Shown: in pieces, positions 1 through 10,706 of the stretch
How positions within the stretch are numbered: the stretch's first letter is position 1
Layout: each line of letters begins with the position of its first letter
Source of the DNA: Acholoe squamosa
Taxonomy: Eukaryota > Annelida > Polychaeta > Phyllodocida > Polynoidae
Length of the DNA: 64,000 bases
Reading direction: 5' to 3'
NCBI GenBank assembly: GCA_949317995.1
Contig: OX439045.1
Span: 40,009,693 to 40,073,692, forward strand
Position numbers and translations under genes: made by a program
The notes under the pieces: generated by a model
Databases searched by the model: none
Told to the model about the DNA's origin: nothing
Seen by the model: the letters and a program-made list of their open reading frames with translations, nothing else

Positions 1-590
1 AAGGCATTCCTGACATACTTTGAACATCGTTATTCGTCAAAATAGAGGGAAGCTCTGTAAAACAGAAAATGTATGGCGTACAAAAGGAAATTATTTAATG
101 GGTGAAATATTTCCATCTTAGCTTGAAGAGATAAAGATCAGGGAATGCATGTATACAAGAGAGGTAATTCTGGCAAACGAATCATAGGATAGGTGCTGCA
201 TTCAGAAAATGTTCAAATAAAGATCCATATATCAATTGTGAATGAAATATGGTTTACCTTTTTCAATTTCAATTCTACAATAGTGATTTTTACATGAATC
301 AAGAAAAGCTGTCCCACAGATAATGTACAATTATGACGTTTAATCCGTCCAGGCAGTTTGGCCCTGGGCGTACTGACATTCCTCTCCTCCCGAAGCGAGA
401 AGAGTTGAAGTTCCGGGTCAACTTGTGCGCCCCACAAATGGCGACCAGACAGCGCAAACATTGCCACTGCAGGGACACGGCAAAAGGGGCAAATATTGCC
501 AAAGGGAAGGTTTTGGTGCATTACCACCTCTCACCATCACATGCCGCCTATTTTATGACTGTGAGTCGTACAGCAATCATGACTCTATGG
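1..590. other. Non-coding stretch, nothing recognised
   Basis: I see no domain-bearing frame, splice-bounded exon or repeat here. The overlapping frames between 213 and 656 on both strands are short, lack recognisable motifs and look like chance open frames. Confidence 0.5.
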
Positions 591-699
591 GCCAACACTC
601 TTACGAGGCCACCCCAGACTCGTCCATTTGGGTATATTAATAGGGCTTGTACCTAAAGTTGGTCATGTGGGGCTCTTATACCTAAAATAACAACCCTTA

Positions 700-1835
700 G
701 CGAGTATCCATTTGAGGGGTAATGGCAACCATGGGCCCTTATGCCACAAACGTTACACTAAAGTAGAAGCACACACATGGCACTTAAGTACAAACACCCT
801 TATATCACAACAACTCTTAGTCCACAAACTCCCTTCTAATACAGACCTGCCTTTAGAGACTTTTTGGATCCTCCTTTCTCTCTTTTTGTATAGGCCTAGT
901 GGTAGTCAGATATTGCATGTATGTAAATAACTTGAGAAACAGCATATTAAACTTTAAAGCCATGCTCGTTGGCAGTGGTGCAAAGGATGTTTTATTGCAT
1001 GTATTTATTGTAATTCAAATAATCACCATGGCTATACCTGTCACCTAGATGTGGCAAATAGCCTATAATTATTTTTGTGAAAGTTAATCTTCTTTTGACA
1101 TTAATAATCAACTGCAAGTTGTTGTCTCTTAATTCTGAATTTATACCAATTAGTGTCATACATCTTATTAAGTTATCATATTTCGGTAATAATTGTAATA
1201 CTTTCTGCCAAAGGAACATCCCGTTCTTGATAAGGAACATTCGTCCGAGGCTAGATTTTGAACACTTTAGTAGTTTTCCATACTATAATATTCATCGCTT
1301 GTAAGGTGCGCACCCAACATGTGCTGATCCGTTAATGTGACCATGAGTTAATCCTCGCATATAAGCAATGTCGTATGCAAAAAGTATTAGAATAGCATAA
1401 AGTGAGATATCATTGGGCCAACTGCCCGATATTCTACTACCCTCTATATCCGCAAGGTTCACAGATGGGAGCATTTTAAAAGATTTAACTTAATTTAACC
1501 TGGTAATCTGCCAATCTCAGTTCCGACCGATAATCTCAAGGATTTTGGTATTGCAAAGTATCGAAATCTCACTTTATTCATTATGGCTACCACCAGCAGC
1601 CTGTAGCTGATCCATCACTAGGATCCATATCTGTAGGTACCATATCCACTGTGATCCACGCCTGTAGTTGCTATAAAGGGGTTTGTGGTATAAGGCGTTC
1701 GTGGTATAAGGGTGTTTGTGATATAAGGGTGTTTGTAGTATAAGAGCATTTGTGGTTTAGTGCCACATTTGTGGCATAGGGCTCATGGTTGCCCTTAGGC
1801 CTCAAACAGTTGGGCTGGTGGTGGTATAAGGGCCC
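700..1835. repeat. Inverted-arm repeat element with short tandem subunits
   Basis: The left arm (about 715-840) reads ATGGCAACCATGGGCCCTTA followed by 'atgccacaaacg' and several 'acaaacacccttat'-like subunits. The right arm (about 1670-1800) carries the reverse complement: subunits like 'gtttgtggtataagg', then 'tttgtggcatagggctcat' and 'ggttgccctta'. The arms enclose about 0.85 kb of unrelated AT-rich DNA. A short motif, 'aggccaccc(c/t)agact', sits near both outer ends (about 608 and 1840) in direct orientation. This looks like a decayed foldback or MITE family. Boundaries and target duplication are unclear. Confidence 0.5.
1676..1785. repeat. Short imperfect tandem repeat, about 18 bp
   Basis: About five imperfect copies of a unit like 'gtttgtggtataagggt' lie head to tail and form the inner part of the right arm of the inverted-arm element. 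Confidence 0.6.
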
Positions 1836-3075
1836 TACAGGCCACCCTAGACTTTGCCTTTTTACAGCAAGTAATTAATTGTACTTCATCAACTGCACCA
1901 AGGGAAACCTGCACAAGCACCAAGCATCACTCAGAGTTTAAAGGTGAGGTGGTCAACTCTAAGGTTTCAACCAGCAAAGTGGCCGCGTCTAGGTGAATTA
2001 CCCTAAGTGAGATGTGGTCCCCCACCTATCCACCAACTACATGTAACACTCATTTTCCTGTGGAGTGACACCTGGGGGTGTTGACAGGTTACAAGCAGTG
2101 CTTTCCGTGTACTGGTATTTCCTGCACATGATACCAAGGTGATGAGGCATCTCCAACAGGAAGAGAGCAAACATTCATTCACTTCTACCACTCCTTGTCT
2201 AATTGTTCATGAACGTGTGTGGGCATGGCTGATAGCCGCTAAGAACAGGCTTTGTTTACTGAATGGACCTATTCATCTAAGGTGGTTTAAGCGATGTACT
2301 GAAATGCTCCTTCTTCCCTTTTTCTGTGGCAACTTCTTGACTTCAAATATAGAAATGTTTTTAGATAATGGATTGCTATTCAATAGAATCTAAAAATGAG
2401 TTTGTATACTAGAGGGATTGGTCTCAAGATTATCCTTCTCTTCCATACCCTCAGCATAGATAAACGTCCTTTTTTGTACTTTCTCCATCAGTATACAAAA
2501 TAGAATGATAAACAGTATCCATGGGTCTATATCAGAACATGAACTTTATTCCCCTCAATGAATCTGTTACAAAAAATATGGCCCATATTGTGATAAATAG
2601 TTTTCAATGTACAATTCACATACATGTTGTAATATTTATTTTTACAACTCATAGTGCCCCTGTAATTATTTTCACTCATAGAGTGAAATCATTGAACAGT
2701 CCCCGTGGCAGTTATAGCGATAGGAACCCAACCAACCTAATCCATATCTTTATATCTTACTATAACCTGTCAATTTAGGAACTAGGGCCTGAAAAAAGCC
2801 ATTTGTTGGAAACCCAATTGGGGGAACATGGCCAGACCAGGGGTCTGTTACACAATTAGTGTTCTTTAAATTGTATTCGTAATAGAATATACTTTGAAAA
2901 TAACGAGTATGAAGGTGAGTATGAAATAAATGTGTTTCACAATACCTACTCATCCAGAAGAACACCAAATGCCCTCATACTCATTATTTTTCATGTTCTT
3001 TAATAATTTTACATTAATTAATGTTGGTATTCGTTCAGAGAGTATCAGGTACATGGTAAAGTACACAATTCTGTG
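1836..3075. other. Non-coding stretch, nothing recognised
   Basis: AT-rich sequence without a convincing gene. The small frames at 2003-2191 and 2139-2393 overlap on opposite strands and have no recognisable motif. Confidence 0.45.
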
Positions 3076-3077
3076 TA

Positions 3078-4586
3078 CACTGTAAAAAAAATTCCGTTGA
3101 AAAAACGGAGATTCTCTGGCACCCCGCGGTGCCAGCAAATCTCCGTATTTTTTACGGTCACCGTTTTTCCTAAAGTCACCGTTTTTTAAATGGTACTTCT
3201 CCGTTACCTAAAAACATTGTTTCACCGTTTTTGACTTTACAATAATTCTCAGTTACCCCAAAAACGGTGATTCACTGGCACCCTGTGGTGCCAGCCATTC
3301 TCCGTAATAACTACGGTCACCGTTATTTTGAAATCACTGTTACTATAGCGGAAAATGTCCAGCACCCACGTATGCCTGAGAATCACCGTAATTTCACCTG
3401 AATACTTGAAATCACTGTCATTTTGATATGGTATCAAAAGAATGAATTATTATGGTATTTCTATGATTGCTTTCACTTGTGATCCAATACTTTGCTCCAT
3501 GAAAGCGTCATATAATAACTCATCACACTTTGTAATTTCAACCTAGTGGCAAAAAGCACTCTAGGATTGGTACAAAGCTACATGCATGACAGTGTGGACA
3601 TATATATTTCTTTTCACCACAAAATAGGTGTTTGTCTCATCAAAATATCACACAAAAATAGATTATCTCACCATTAAGCATATTCTAACAGCCCTATATT
3701 TAGCCATCAACATTGATACTGCATTTAATTGAAAAGTTTTAAATTAATATTATTTTAGGACATGCAAAAATGTCAATAGAGTAGAATGCCTATAAGAAAA
3801 TCTCATCATGAAAGAGGGTGCCACCTGGTGTGATCAACCTAAACAATACATAGAACGGTGCTTCCCCGTAAATTGATAAACGGTGTTTCACTGAGGTGGA
3901 TTACGGATAATCAGCATATAGTTGATGGATATCACAGTACTTGACTGTAATTAATCACTGTGATAATTCCCCGTAAAATTTTACGGTGATCCTCCATAAA
4001 TGGTTAGAGACACACATATATTGAATCAACACAATTAACTTTTTATATCAATGGGATATTGTTTTCTAAGGCACCACCTACTTTCAATTTGAGAAACTGC
4101 AGTATGCTGTGCATTATCATAAGTGTTTTGATACATACCAGCTTTCACAGCATTCAGTTAAAAGGTATTTTTAAGAACAGATTTTCTGCATTTCCTTGTT
4201 ACATGCTCAATTGTCTACTGAGTTTAACCAGAATTAATTCTAAGTCATGCCACACTGTGGTTCAGTGTAAATGATCAGCAGAAAGGTGTTTTTATGTACT
4301 GGTTTACAGGATTTCCCTGTTATATGGTCAATATATACAGAGTTTTACCTGAATTGAAATTACGGAGATTCATTGTAAGTGTGCCATATTGTGCATCACC
4401 ATAAATGATTTGATATATACATGGTTTCACCGTATTCAGGAAAAAGGTGTTTCTCTGTACTGTATTATAGGATTTCTGTGTTATATGGTCAATATCTACA
4501 GAGTTACACCGGTTTTGAAATTACAGAGATTCATTGCAAAATTAAACGGTGAATCTCCGTCTATTCAACGGAATATTTTTACAGTG
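3078..4586. mobile_element. Non-autonomous DNA transposon with about 36-bp TIRs, TA-flanked
   Basis: The ends are inverted copies: CACTGTAAAAA then 'attccgttg' and 'acggagattc' at 3078-3114, and the reverse complement at 4551-4586 ending in 'atttttacagtg'. Both ends are flanked by TA (3076-3077 and 4587-4588), which fits a TA target duplication of the Tc1/mariner kind. Inside are further short inverted motifs around 'acggtcaccgtt' and the hairpin 'ctggcaccccgcggtgccag' (3116-3135) with a variant near 3270-3294. Tandem copies fill the right half. No transposase frame is present, so it is non-autonomous. Superfamily assignment rests only on the TA flank. Confidence 0.7.
4100..4545. repeat. Diverged tandem copies inside the TIR element
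   Basis: Three diverged copies of a module containing 'aaaggtgttt...tgtactg' and 'ttatatggtcaatat' with 'acagagtt' lie in a row (cores near 4160, 4284 and 4444). A longer module starting 'tgtgcat' with 'tttgata' recurs at 4108 and 4390, 282 bp apart. The copies end in sequence resembling the element's own TIR ('ttacggagattcattg'), which suggests growth by repeated duplication of terminal sequence. Confidence 0.55.
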
Positions 4587-4589
4587 TAC

Positions 4590-7190
4590 TACGTCATCAC
4601 AGGGCCCCATAATACTGGCAAAGCAAATGCAAAACCCCACATGATGTTAAAAATAATTGGATTAACTAATAACAATTAAAGGTAAATATAGAATAAAAGG
4701 TCCTTTGTAACAACTAAAATTCTCTTAAATGACCCTTAAAGGCAACTGAAAATATATCCACAAAAATAATGAGCCTGAAACTAAACAATAATTAACGGTC
4801 ACAAGATCATGGGCTAGATATAGGTGCTTCTATACTGCCAAAACTATTAGAAAGATATCCTAATCAACAAAGTTGTTATTTTTATGTATGTATTTTGGGA
4901 CATCCTCATATAAAATCATATAAAGATAACATTGTTTTCCATTTTCTTTAAAACTTAGTTCCCCCATTTAAGTCAATATGACTTTTATTCTTGTAACACT
5001 GGATAAACCCCTTTACGAGCACCAGAACTCAATTAAAGAACACTATTAAAATATTCAAGAACAGTTATGAAACACCTAACAATTTCTATAGAAATACTTG
5101 CACCTTGATCATTAATTAATGGACACGAAAAAAATAGCGGACACCATCCAAATTAATACTTGAAACACAATTTAGAATATTTGATAAATAACGATCACAA
5201 ATTGTGAATGTGTAACAGACCCCTGTAATTTCTGACTGTGCCGTGAATGAGGTCATTTGTTTCAAACATTGCTGACCTTCTTCTGACAAGGCATTCAAAA
5301 CTCATTGTTGAGAATGATTTATTGTTCATTTGTCCTAACTTGTCCAGTGGTTGTCCATCAACGTTGCGAATTAGGTTGTGCCTGGATAGACCTTTACTCC
5401 ATATACATTGTAAAGTTGACCAAATAAGTCAAATCCCACTAGGCCCAAAGGCAACATTTCTAGACTACATGTATACAAGCATTCACAGTTTAGGTTGGGA
5501 CAATATTTGATAATAACAAGGTCATATCCACATTAATCTGCGCAAGTGTGCGGTTTGAAATTATTAGGGTATCTGGACTATCATGTTGCATCGTACTTCA
5601 TAGATTTCAGCAGTATATCCCAAATGCATGACTTCAGTATAGTTTGTAGGAGACTGACGCTAGTGGCATTTGAAATCGGCAAATAACCTGTTAGCCTAGT
5701 TGGCAGGAGCAAGATCATCAACCTAACAAGTCTTGAGAGGATACAAATCGCCTTGGGGGCTAATGTTTCCCATATGAAATCTTCACGGGGATTGAGGCAG
5801 CTCTGTTTAGTTATACACCAGCCTATTCTATTCCATTGATGCTAACCATCAGTTTTTTTTACCTTAAGATGTGGATACCACTATGTATTTTGTAATATCT
5901 TTAAGTATCAAGGGCCTTTTTGATATGATTTAAAAAAGAGTCTTTTGTATCTCTGCCAGCCATGATGGTAAGAGGTAGTTTTCAAAGGTGGTTGTCCAAA
6001 TCCGCTTGTCATTACATTATAGATATATCCCACACTCAAACACCACCCTTTGCTTGTCTATTATCCTGTCATGTATCTATACGTATACCTAGTTGTTATA
6101 ACTGCCCCTTTCAGAAGAGCCCTATACACCAATGTCTTTTTATTTGATCCCCACACACTAGAGTGTCATGATACTCACCGGTGATGCACACATTGTTTGA
6201 AATTGAGGCCCAAATAGAAGGCAATTTACCTGTCAAAAAGAAGGACATGAAAATCCGACTGTGAATAACGGGCCACAGAGGTATGGTATAACCGTGTCAG
6301 CGAATTACATGTCAACATACGATCAGGATGGTATTGTTTACATTGTTGGAAAACCAACATTATGTTTACAGTCGTACCTCAGTTAAACTGAACATAAATC
6401 ACCAAACCATCCATGGATTGTGTGATGCATGTTGCGTGTTCTTGCATCATCATTGTGTTGTATCACAAAGTTCTGATTGTTGCCTCGGTCATAGAACAAC
6501 TTAATTTGTCATGGAATATGCACATGATAAGTACAAAAGAACCCTAACCCAACATTTTAGAAAACAGATTGGTCATATTGAGAATGCTAGAGGAGATGGT
6601 TTCTTTGATTATGAGATAAGTATGGTCGAGTGATGAGAGAGTCAAGGTCTTTTAGCTGTTAGGATATGCCCAGTAGCTGAACATTGCACTAACCCCTACA
6701 GTCTCCTCCAGTAAGTCATCATTTGAAATACAGTCTTTAGGGCTCAAACTAGCCTTTAGAACTTCCCTATCCTATAAACACATTATCTATCAACGAGTAA
6801 TCAGATAATCATTGGGATTGACCTTCCACCTAATACGGATATGAAGATTTTCAATTCTTGGAAGCCATACATTGCTTCTTTAATTTAATGTTTTGCTAGA
6901 TTCCGACCTTGATAGTCCGCCCCTTGTTGTTGCAGACAAAATCATGGTGTCCATAAAATCTGACGGACTAAGGATTTGGACTGTCTCAGCCGAAGCCTGT
7001 CAGATGTTGTGTATGTCGGAGTATCAAAGGTATTAACTCCAGAGGGCGGCCTGATTACCCAGGAGGTCATTTCAATAGAGGCTAACTTTGGACCCTTTGC
7101 AACGTTAGCAGAAGATCTGCTTAGGACAGCATGCTGTGATAGAGATTAGGCTGTACCTGCAAGATTGGTCTGCAATGCTAGGGTAGAGAC
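4590..7190. other. Non-coding stretch, nothing recognised
   Basis: I see no supported exon, RNA gene or clear repeat in this 2.6 kb of AT-rich sequence. Short frames such as 5247-5510 and 5962-6147 show no domain or composition that would argue for coding. Confidence 0.45.
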
Positions 7191-7194
7191 ACCC

Positions 7195-7486
7195 TGAGTC
7201 GGACACACACCTAAAGTCGGACACCTTTGTGGCTGAATTACATAATCAATATCAGAAGCTTGCCTATCATATTAGCCAGATATGAAAGTTGAACTATTAA
7301 TCTCTCTAACAAATACACTATAACAAACATGATTGTCTTCATAATTGGCTTTATAATTGTGCAAACCTTGTGTGTTATTGCTATATTTTGATCATAGAAT
7401 AGTGAGGGAATGAGAAATCTGGTTTCATTCTTCATTCTGTTGTGCCTTAACCTACATGTCTATAGGATTGCTATGTATTTCAATGG

Positions 7487-7544
<58 letters not shown>

Positions 7545-8245
7545 TTGTTAAATGTGTGACTCAACAAAACTGAAAAAATTGCTCATGTTATTTTGGCCAT
7601 CACTTTCATATCGCCATCAAATTACACCTAAATTTCGGACACCAATTGCACCCTCTTTCAGACACAATTATGTAATGCTTTATGTAATTATAGAATGAAT
7701 ATTTTTTTCACAAAATGAATCCTTTACAATGTACTCATGCTCCCAGCCATGGATATTTACAATTTCCTTGGTTTGGCCTAATATCTAACTCCTATGTCCT
7801 GTCAGTCTCCCAACTACTCTGTGGAAGTCATGTTAGTTTGAGTGTGCAGACTCTCCCATCAGAGGTATGCAAAAAGAGATATCCCAGTATCAATATCATA
7901 CCTTGTAGCTTCTAGAGTGATTGTACATGTCTTTACAAGACATTCCATATGCAGTCATCAATCATAACAATCATATTACAAAGTGTCTGACTCTAGGGTC
8001 ATTCCTAGCAAGGACTGTCCGACTTTAGGTGCAATTTGACCATATGAAATCAAAATATTTACATTTCATTTATTCATAAGTACTAGACAGAATCATTAAA
8101 CTTTTATCAGGGATGTTAGTGTTAATACATCATGTTTTGACATGTACAGCACAACTTACAATTCACAACCTCTGGACACACTAGATTCAATGACTAAATC
8201 TGATCACCTCTAGCATGGTAAGGAGCGTCCGAAATGGGTGCCTTT
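7195..8245. repeat. Region with recurring inverted TCGGACAC motifs
   Basis: The motif 'cacctaaagtcggacac' occurs at 7209-7225 beside 'gagtcggacac'. A variant, 'acacctaaatttcggacacc', lies near 7625. The reverse orientation ('tgtccgactttaggtgc') lies near 8016, with another inverted variant ('cgtccgaaatgggtgcc') near 8227 and 'gtgtctgact' near 7982. The arrangement suggests one or more degraded elements with inverted ends. Exact borders cannot be set by eye. Confidence 0.45.
7489..7541. repeat. (TA)n microsatellite
   Basis: Uninterrupted alternating AT of about 53 bp. Confidence 0.95.
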
Positions 8246-8419
8246 ACCCTATATGCAGCTATGGTAGGAGAGAATTGAAGATACTCTACCTCAGGTCCAC
8301 TTAGAACTACACGACGGCATTCTTTTGCATAGAGGTGAGTAATAGAGGTGAATGTTACGGCAGGCAATATCCGGACGGCCTTATCATCCGAATAAGGATC
8401 GGAACAGAGGAAACCCCTG

Positions 8420-8790
8420 TAGGGTAGGACACAGGACCTTCATAGAGGGTAGGACACAGGACCCTCCTGTAGGGTAGAACACAGGACCCTCCTGGAGGGT
8501 AGGACACAGGACCCTCCTGGAGGGTAGGACACAGGACATGTCGGGAGGGCAGGACACAGGACATGCCAGGAGGGTAGGACACAGGACACACCTGGGAGGT
8601 GGGACACAGGACATACATGGATGGTTGGATACGGGACATATATATGGGGGTGGGACACAGGCCGTACACAGATAGCTGGACAAAGGACACACATGGGAGA
8701 TGGGACACAGGGCACACATGGAAGGTGGGACACAGGACACACATAGGGGTGGCAGGACACAAATACGTGGTGGGACACAGGACATATAAA
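8420..8790. repeat. Minisatellite, about 25-bp unit, left arm
   Basis: About 15 imperfect units with core 'ggtaggacacaggac' and a variable tail ('cctcct', 'atgtcg', 'acacct', 'acacat'). The units grow more divergent to the right. The long minus-strand frames here (8355-8854) are a by-product of a repeat without stop codons. Confidence 0.9.
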
Positions 8791-9496
8791 GGATTACTGT
8801 GATTTCTCTCGTATAAGTTGAACCCATGTCTATGTACTGTAATAAGCAGCTCACCCTAACCCACCACCTTTTATTAGAGCTCCTTTAAGAGTTATTTGGG
8901 TGTGTGATCCATACAGGGGCTGGAGCAGGTGAGAAGCTCAGCCGTGTCCTATCTGGGACAGCCGTCACAGCACTGTCCAGTCACCTTCCCCTGTGCCCTG
9001 GTATGCTATCTCTCTTAAAAGGTCAATTTTAATTCACCCCATATCTGTCTTAAAGGGCCTTCACACATTGAAATCAGATAGGGACATTGACCATACTGTG
9101 TGAGGTGCTATACAGCCTGAAGTAGGCAGGTCATATGAGTTTCTCCCGGGATGCCCATTGGTAGTCATGATGCACCAATGAAGTGCTGGCAAGTCCACAA
9201 ATGATGTCATGCTGATTGGGGGAAGGGGGTCAAGCCCAGCATGATGAAATAATTTTTCCATATAACTTCAGCATTGCAAAATTGACACAAAAACATAACG
9301 AGGGGGGAGGGTGGTCAAAATGGTCAAATTTTGCATGACGTCATTTATGGACAGCCCTTGACACCATCACTTCATGTGCATCATGCCAACTCTCTTGAAG
9401 AATATCAATCCCATAGGGTCAGCATGATGTTTGAACATAGCCCTGTTGAGTTACTTGGGTAGTCATGATGCTCCAATGAAGTGCTGGCGAGCAGTC

Positions 9497-9645
9497 CTGT
9501 GTCCCACCCTCGCTGTTCAGTCCTGTGTCCCACCCTCTCTGTCTAGTCCCTTGTCCCATCCTCATCATCTGGTCCTGTGTCCCACCCTTGTCATCTAGTC
9601 CTGTGTCCCACCTACATGGTGTAGTCCCGTGTCCCACCCCCACCA
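9497..9645. repeat. Minisatellite, about 26-bp unit, right arm (inverted)
   Basis: Six units with core 'gtcctgtgtcccaccct', the reverse complement of the unit of the left array at 8420-8790. Both arrays lie just inside the inverted ends of the same element. Confidence 0.85.
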
Positions 9646-9669
9646 TCCGAATAACGATCGTTATTCGGA
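9646..9669. repeat. 24-bp perfect palindrome
   Basis: TCCGAATAACGA is followed directly by its exact reverse complement, with no spacer. It sits in the right inverted end of the foldback-like element. The left end carries the related interrupted form 'ccgaataaggatcgg'. Confidence 0.9.
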
Positions 9670-9849
9670 CAGTGAGGCCTTCTGGATATCACTTCCCGAA
9701 TGTTACTCACCACTACCACAAAAAATACTATACCCTGTGCTAACTGGACAATACCAGAACCCTCCGTTCAGGTGTTGACATTGCTACCAAATGAGTGCAC
9801 TAACATTGGCCCTCTAGAATCCATCACGCTGTTATGTTCTACGATGCGG

Positions 9850-10706
9850 CCTATCATGAATAGCATAGAAATGGCTGCGGCCCATCATGGCTGGCACGGA
9901 AATGGCTGCGGCCCATCATGGCTGGTACGGAAATGGCTGTGCCCCATCATGGCTGGCACGGAAATGGCTGTGGCCCATCATGGCTGGCACGGAAATGCTG
10001 CGGCCCATCATGGCTGGCACGGAAATGGCTGCAGCCCATCATGGCTGGCACGGAAATGGCTGCAGCCCATCATGGCTGGCACGGAAATGGCTGCGGCCCA
10101 TCATGGCTGGCATGGAAATGGCTGCGGCCTATCATGGCTGGCATGGAAATGGCTGCGGCCTATCATGGCTGGCACGGAAATTGCTGCAGCCCATCATGGC
10201 TGGCACAGAAATGGCTGTGCCCCATCATGGCTGGCACGGAAATGGCTGCGGCCTATCATGGCTGGCATGGAAATGGCTGTGGCCTATCATGGCTGGCATG
10301 GAAATGGCTGTGGCCTATCATGGCTGGCACGGAAATGGCTGCGGCCCATCATGGCTGGCATGGAAATGGCTGCGGCCTATCATGGCTGGCATGGAAATGG
10401 CTGCGGCCTATCATGGCTGGCACGGAAATTGCTGCAGCCCATCATGGCTGGCACGGAAATTGCTGTGCCCCATCATGGCTGGCACGGAAATGGCTGCGGC
10501 CTATCATGGCTGGCATGGAAATGGCTGTGGCCTATCATGGCTGGCATGGAAATGGCTGCGGCCTATCATGGCTGGCACGGAAATGGCTGCAGCCCATCAT
10601 GGCTGGCACGGAAATGGCTGTGCCCCATCATGGCTGGCACGGAAATGGCTGCGGCCTATCATGGCTGGCACGGAAATGGCTGCAGCCCATCATGGCTGGC
10701 ATGGAA
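9850..10706. repeat. 31-bp minisatellite, 27 units, with 8-unit higher-order repeat
   Basis: Full units run from 9871 to 10706. Each is a 16-bp half, ATGGCTGCGGCCCATC, plus a 15-bp half, ATGGCTGGCACGGAA; both halves start with ATGGCTG. One unit (9995-10024) is 30 bp through loss of a G. A diverged half-unit precedes the array at 9850-9870. Variant positions are cggccc, cggcct, cagccc, tgcccc and tggcct in the first half, and cac or cat in the second. Units 8-15 (10087-10334) and 16-23 (10335-10582) show nearly the same variant order, a 248-bp higher-order repeat. Because 31 is not a multiple of 3 and no frame of the unit has a stop, all three plus frames stay open (9700-10784). I do not call these coding. 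Confidence 0.95.

Larger units (their letters stand above)
8340..9705. mobile_element. Foldback-like element with minisatellite arms
   Basis: The two ends are imperfect inverted repeats of roughly 50 bp. The left end reads 'atatccggacggcc', then 'ccgaataaggatcgg' (to about 8402). The right end, read on the minus strand, gives 'atatccagaaggcc', then 'ccgaataacgatcg'. Just inside each end is a tandem array of about 25-26 bp units built on 'ggtgggacacaggac'. The left array reads this on the plus strand and the right array on the minus strand, so the arms are inverted as wholes. The centre (about 8800-9490) is unique apart from a direct repeat containing 'caatgaagtgctggc' at about 9175 and 9475. 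No transposase is seen. TIRs made of tandem repeats are the hallmark of Foldback/Galileo-type elements; membership here is inferred. Confidence 0.6.

Noticed and set aside
8420..8790. CRISPR-like array
   Set aside because: Units are head to tail with no unique spacers of constant length, and the context is an animal genome.
8355..8854. Minus-strand frames of 112-156 codons rich in Cys-Pro
   Set aside because: They lie on the 25-bp minisatellite, are open in all three minus frames and just repeat its translation.
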